Shown here piece after piece: positions 58,393 to 64,000 of a DNA stretch of 64,000 nt (positions are counted from its first letter, which is position 1; each line of letters begins with the position of its first letter). The DNA is from Amia ocellicauda (lineage: Eukaryota > Chordata > Actinopteri > Amiiformes > Amiidae): assembly GCF_036373705.1 (NCBI RefSeq), contig NC_089866.1:25289001-25353000 (forward strand), read 5' to 3'. A program made the translations under genes and the position numbers. The notes under the pieces were generated by a model, which did no database searches, was not told the origin of the DNA, and saw nothing but the letters and a program-made list of their open reading frames with translations.

Positions 58393-60755
58393 GGAATCTG
58401 TGTTGAAGATCTCCTACAACACTGCATTATTAAAGATAACCGTTTTGTTTTTTATCTCTTGACTAAAGTTGCCATTAGTATGTGTAATAGAAATAAGACT
58501 GATTGGTCCTTAGTTACATTATTAGATGTGTACTACAATGGCTTTTTCCCCAACAGTGAGAATAACCCCTGACAGGAGTCTGTTGAATGTTTCCTCAACA
58601 AATTATTAGTTTCTCTCCAAATTTGCCATTTCCTATCCATGCTATAGAATGAGTACTTTATGTCAAAGACAATTTCTTTTTTCAATTATTGTTCTTTTTC
58701 TGGTGAAAGGCATTTCTGTATCAGCATTCAATATACTTTCATATCTCCTTTCTAATATATTGCTTTTTTGGTTTGTTTCTTCCCTTTTTCATTCACCATA
58801 AAGGGAGTTGCATTTTGTTCCTGCCGTTTTCCTTTAGTTTGTTTGCTTTACCGATTGATTTGCTATATGCCAGGAGCATTATGTTACTATATTGTCACCA
58901 CCCATTAACTACTGATTCCACTTGTTTCATAACCTCAGTCTAATCTCTCCTTCATAAACAGCTTTCATTAAAATTGTAAATCATACCTTGAAGACTCTGT
59001 GGCATACATGTTGTGTTTACAGTTCCCCTGACTCTTCAACTCCAGCTAGGGTTGTTTGAAAAGAGAAGATCAATACTAGCACAAATTTGGGAAGAAAAGC
59101 AGGCATAAAACCTTTCTTCACTTTCAATTTCTTCACTTTCAAGGTGAGATTTCCAGTTATTAAGGTTTGGCCTTTGTTCCATGCATTCCTAAAAACAAAG
59201 CAGGGGTCACCACAACTGCTCCAGGGGCTGATGTTGGTGAGCAGGTTTTCCAACTCTCTTTAAATCCCTAAACCTCTCAACATTGGGAAGGGTAGTTAAA
59301 CTGGTTCTGTAAAGACATGGCTAGTTGAATTTAGATCTTGATGGCAGGGGGACCACTGCAATGAAGAGTTGGCATCTGAATTTGGTTGTCTAGAGTATGC
59401 TCATTTTTAACCTGTTGTGGGGTTTTGTGCACTTGAGTTTGACCCATATAGGCTCAGAAACACCTACAGTTATATTAATCTTGCTAGCTGAAATGTTTGC
59501 AAGGAGCTACTGAAGATTTTCTGCAGCTGCTTACGAAGAGTTGTTTCCTAGGCTAAATTTGTCAGTATCTACAGTACAACTGCCAATACTTGCCCCCCAA
59601 TGTATTTCAGTGCATCATAGATAGGTCAATAGGCAGGGATTCTGGCATCTTATTATGGTCACTTCTAAGCAATACTGCCTTAGAGTGCATTCACTGCAGG
59701 CGTAACGATCAGGGAGCCTAGTTGGTCGTGGGTTGAAGGCAATCTGAACTAGAACTGTTGGTTGCCATGAGCACGGCCACAACTTCAAATGAAAAAAACA
59801 TGCATCTGTGCATTATGCTTGTATGTCGCAGGTGTAATTACTTATGTCTTGCTGTTATGCAGAATGTGGCTGCTAAAAACACTTCTTACAAAAATCTATA
59901 AATTAGCTCAAACAATCCTACTGTGCTGGCAATGGAGTCATCAATGAAACTGCAGTCAAAGTTAACATCAGAAATTTCCAATTTGGTTCCAAGTGTAACA
60001 TTACAATGTTCTTAAATTTAGCTGTAGAATGTGGTGTGATATTACTTTTTGGTTTTGAGGAATCACTAATACATGGGTGTTTGCGGTGTAGAGGCTGGCA
60101 CAAAAACATGATGGATTTGTGTCGATGGGAGTGGGATTTGGGCAGGTGTTCAGAGGAAGCCTAAATCAAAGCTTTTCATTTCTTGTCCTGAACAATGGAG
60201 AGACCAGGTGATTTTTGTATGAGTTTAGAAAGGACTACTGAAGTCACCCAAATGTAACGTTTTAATAGTACTTACACCTAATATCTTTGTGCAGATGAGT
60301 ATGAATATACATGAATGCACGCATGTTCCCTATACATTAAAACATATGCACTTCAAACAGGTCTTAATTAAAAAAACAATCACCTTGTGTATTAATAACG
60401 GGTACGAAGACAATTTATTAGAAAGGCGTGTTAATGTATGTTTTATTAATTATGTCTCGCATGTCACTCCAGGGTCGTGTTCTTTTGACTTCAACATGTA
60501 TAACTTAAGTTCTGTATCCGGAAAACTATTTATCGGTAAAACCCCCACCACCTGTAATCACAGATAAGGTTGACTAGGCTCACGTTACAACCTAGCTGTA
60601 AGCGTGACATTTGGATTTGCTAATCCGCGTATATGATCCCCCCCCCCCCCCCTATTCTAGTTGTGAAGGCTGTTAGCAGGTAAGGTATCGGCAAACCAAT
60701 GCCAAATCAAAGCCCAAAAGTGCAGTACTAATGCGCACACCCAGTCTAGTACTTC
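58393..60755. other. Intergenic spacer upstream of atp2a2
   Basis: No gene recognised. A poly-C run lies at about 60638-60652. The minus-strand ORF at 59918-60109 has no family features. Confidence 0.4.
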
Positions 60756-60797
60756 ACTGTGGTATCCGATCTTGCATTTCAATATCGTTTTAAGCAG

Positions 60798-60873
<76 letters not shown>

Positions 60874-60915
60874 CTGCTTAAAACGATATTGAAATGCAAG
60901 ATCGGATACCACAGT
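60756..60915. repeat. 160-bp palindrome with (TA)n core
   Basis: Left arm (ACTGTGGTATCCGATCTTGC onward) and right arm (its exact complement, ending at 60915) are about 45-bp perfect inverted copies around a (TA)n stretch of about 70 bp. The whole is self-complementary. It lies about 1 kb upstream of the atp2a2 start codon. Confidence 0.95.
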
Positions 60916-60963
60916 ATATATATACACGACTGCAACGTTTCTGTTAAATAGCAAACGAAGAGT

Positions 60964-61084
60964 TTAGGTCACGTTCGATTAGCGCAGATGTCAGCAGTTC
61001 TGCGCGGCTCCGCCAATGGGATCGGTGGCATTTTGCAGATATGCGCAGAACTGCGGGAATCTGCCCAACAGAACGCGTCCCTAA
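60964..61084. repeat. Foldback MITE-like repeat, copy 1
   Basis: Begins TTAGGTCACGTTCGATTAGC and ends with ACGCGTCCCTAA. An inner perfect inverted pair is GCAGTTCTGCGC / GCGCAGAACTGC. A related copy lies in the atp2a2 intron at 63192-63334. Confidence 0.6.
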
Positions 61085-61089
61085 TCAGT

Positions 61090-63086
<1,997 letters not shown>

Positions 63087-63191
63087 TAATGATGGTAATT
63101 TGGGACTCAAACTCGACTCATTTTGTGGAGGTACAGTGCTATTCAGGCGTTAGCAGGCTTTGGGTGTGAAATTGACCGAAATCTTATGTTA

Positions 63192-63334
63192 GCGCAATTG
63201 CACGCATGCGTAGACGCAGGTGCAGTATTTCGCGACCTAATATTTAGGTCGCGTTTTGTTAGCGCAGATTCCAGCAGTTGTTCACAGATTTGCACAATCC
63301 CACTGATCCAATCTGCGCTATACGGACACGACCT
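63192..63334. repeat. MITE-like repeat, copy 2 with inverted partial copy
   Basis: TTAGGTCGCGTTTTGTTAGC at 63244 matches the start of the repeat at 60964, and AATCTGCGC…CACGACCTT closes it at 63334. Immediately left, 63192-63240 ends GCGACCTAA, so two ends meet head to head as a perfect palindrome (GCGACCTAATATTTAGGTCGC split around 63242). Confidence 0.55.
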
Positions 63335-64000
63335 TGCTTTCAGCGGAGGGCCTTTCAAACGTATTTTAATACACCTCTCCAAATTTACTTGCAATATTTA
63401 TTTTCATTTGACAGGAATGCTAGACTGGTTTAGTTACCATTTAAGTTCAGTTCGGGGTCAAAAGGTGAAGGAGGCAGACCATTGCGAGCAAAGTGCGTTT
63501 ACCAAACGCAACAAGATCACTTGTTAATGTCTAATAGGGCTTTACGACAGGGACAGGGAGAAGCTTATGTTGATCTTATGTGAAATACGTAATTTCACCA
63601 GATTCTCTATATATATGGTAATGTCGTTAGGGAGAGTCTTTTTTTGGTAATTGTTAGCAATGTGTCCTCATACACAATCTGATGCAAACAGAGATATGAC
63701 TTAAGTATCATCTGTTGGCCCAAGCTATCTTCTTCAAAGCAAAATCTATGTTAGCACTATTTGCAGATTTGTCTGATCCTTAGCTAATACTGCAACAAAT
63801 TTGAATATTGATCTTGATAATGAGAACTGGGGGGGGTTATCCTAATAAGCACTGAAACACTAATTTCTATCTGTAAAGTTAGAGTGTTTTGAGTGGGACA
63901 GTGATGGGTTTCGACTCCGATTAGATGCTCGCAAGAGAGTGTGACAGTATAATCGCCACTGATGCCTGTTCCTCGGATTGGGATCTGTATTCAGGTACAG
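63335..64000 (+). other. atp2a2: atp2a2 intron 3, runs off the window
   Basis: No exon 4 (the continuation expected after AACISF) is visible before the window ends. Confidence 0.7.

Overview
This is vertebrate nuclear DNA, most likely from a ray-finned fish. Evidence: multi-exon genes with GT/AG introns (ift81 and the start of atp2a2, in the same order and orientation as in human), an immunoglobulin light-chain (IGL) mini-locus with recombination signals (RSS), several fish-type Tc1 transposons, L2/CR1-like LINEs, a Ty3/gypsy fragment, and many (AAT)n, (TA)n and (AC)n tracts. An early-branching ray-finned lineage is plausible but is only inference.

Layout. (1) 0.5-16 kb: an IGL mini-locus. 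One constant exon (654-994, minus), one J (2221-2258, minus, 12-bp-spacer RSS), a pseudogene V (V1, 5694-6170, minus), an intact V (V2, 9167-9641, minus) and an intact V in the opposite orientation (V3, 14965-15435, plus). All three V carry 23-bp-spacer RSS, so the layout is lambda-like (V23/J12). The only J ends in an in-frame stop immediately before its splice donor. A gypsy LTR plus gag fragment, a GC-rich coding-type minisatellite, a 2.7-kb L2-like LINE and smaller LINE fragments lie between the segments. (2) 16-42.6 kb: complete ift81 on the plus strand, one inferred non-coding exon plus 18 coding exons giving 676 aa, the length of the human protein. Its introns hold an intact Tc1-like element, a tRNA-Glu-like pseudogene, an inverted-repeat element and a second type of Tc1 element. 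(3) 42.7-61 kb: intergenic. It has a 1.26-kb hAT-type element with a perfect 8-bp target duplication, a Tc1 element split by a different Tc1 element, a further full-length Tc1 copy, SINE-like tails and a 160-bp AT-cored palindrome. (4) 61.1-64 kb: promoter region and first three coding exons (73 aa) of atp2a2 (SERCA2), which runs off the window.

The three host loci are functionally unrelated: B-cell antigen receptor light chain, ciliary intraflagellar transport and ER calcium pumping. The IGL part is the most unusual, because the V segments look recombination-competent while the only J-C unit appears unable to encode a full light chain. I found no wholly novel multi-gene system.
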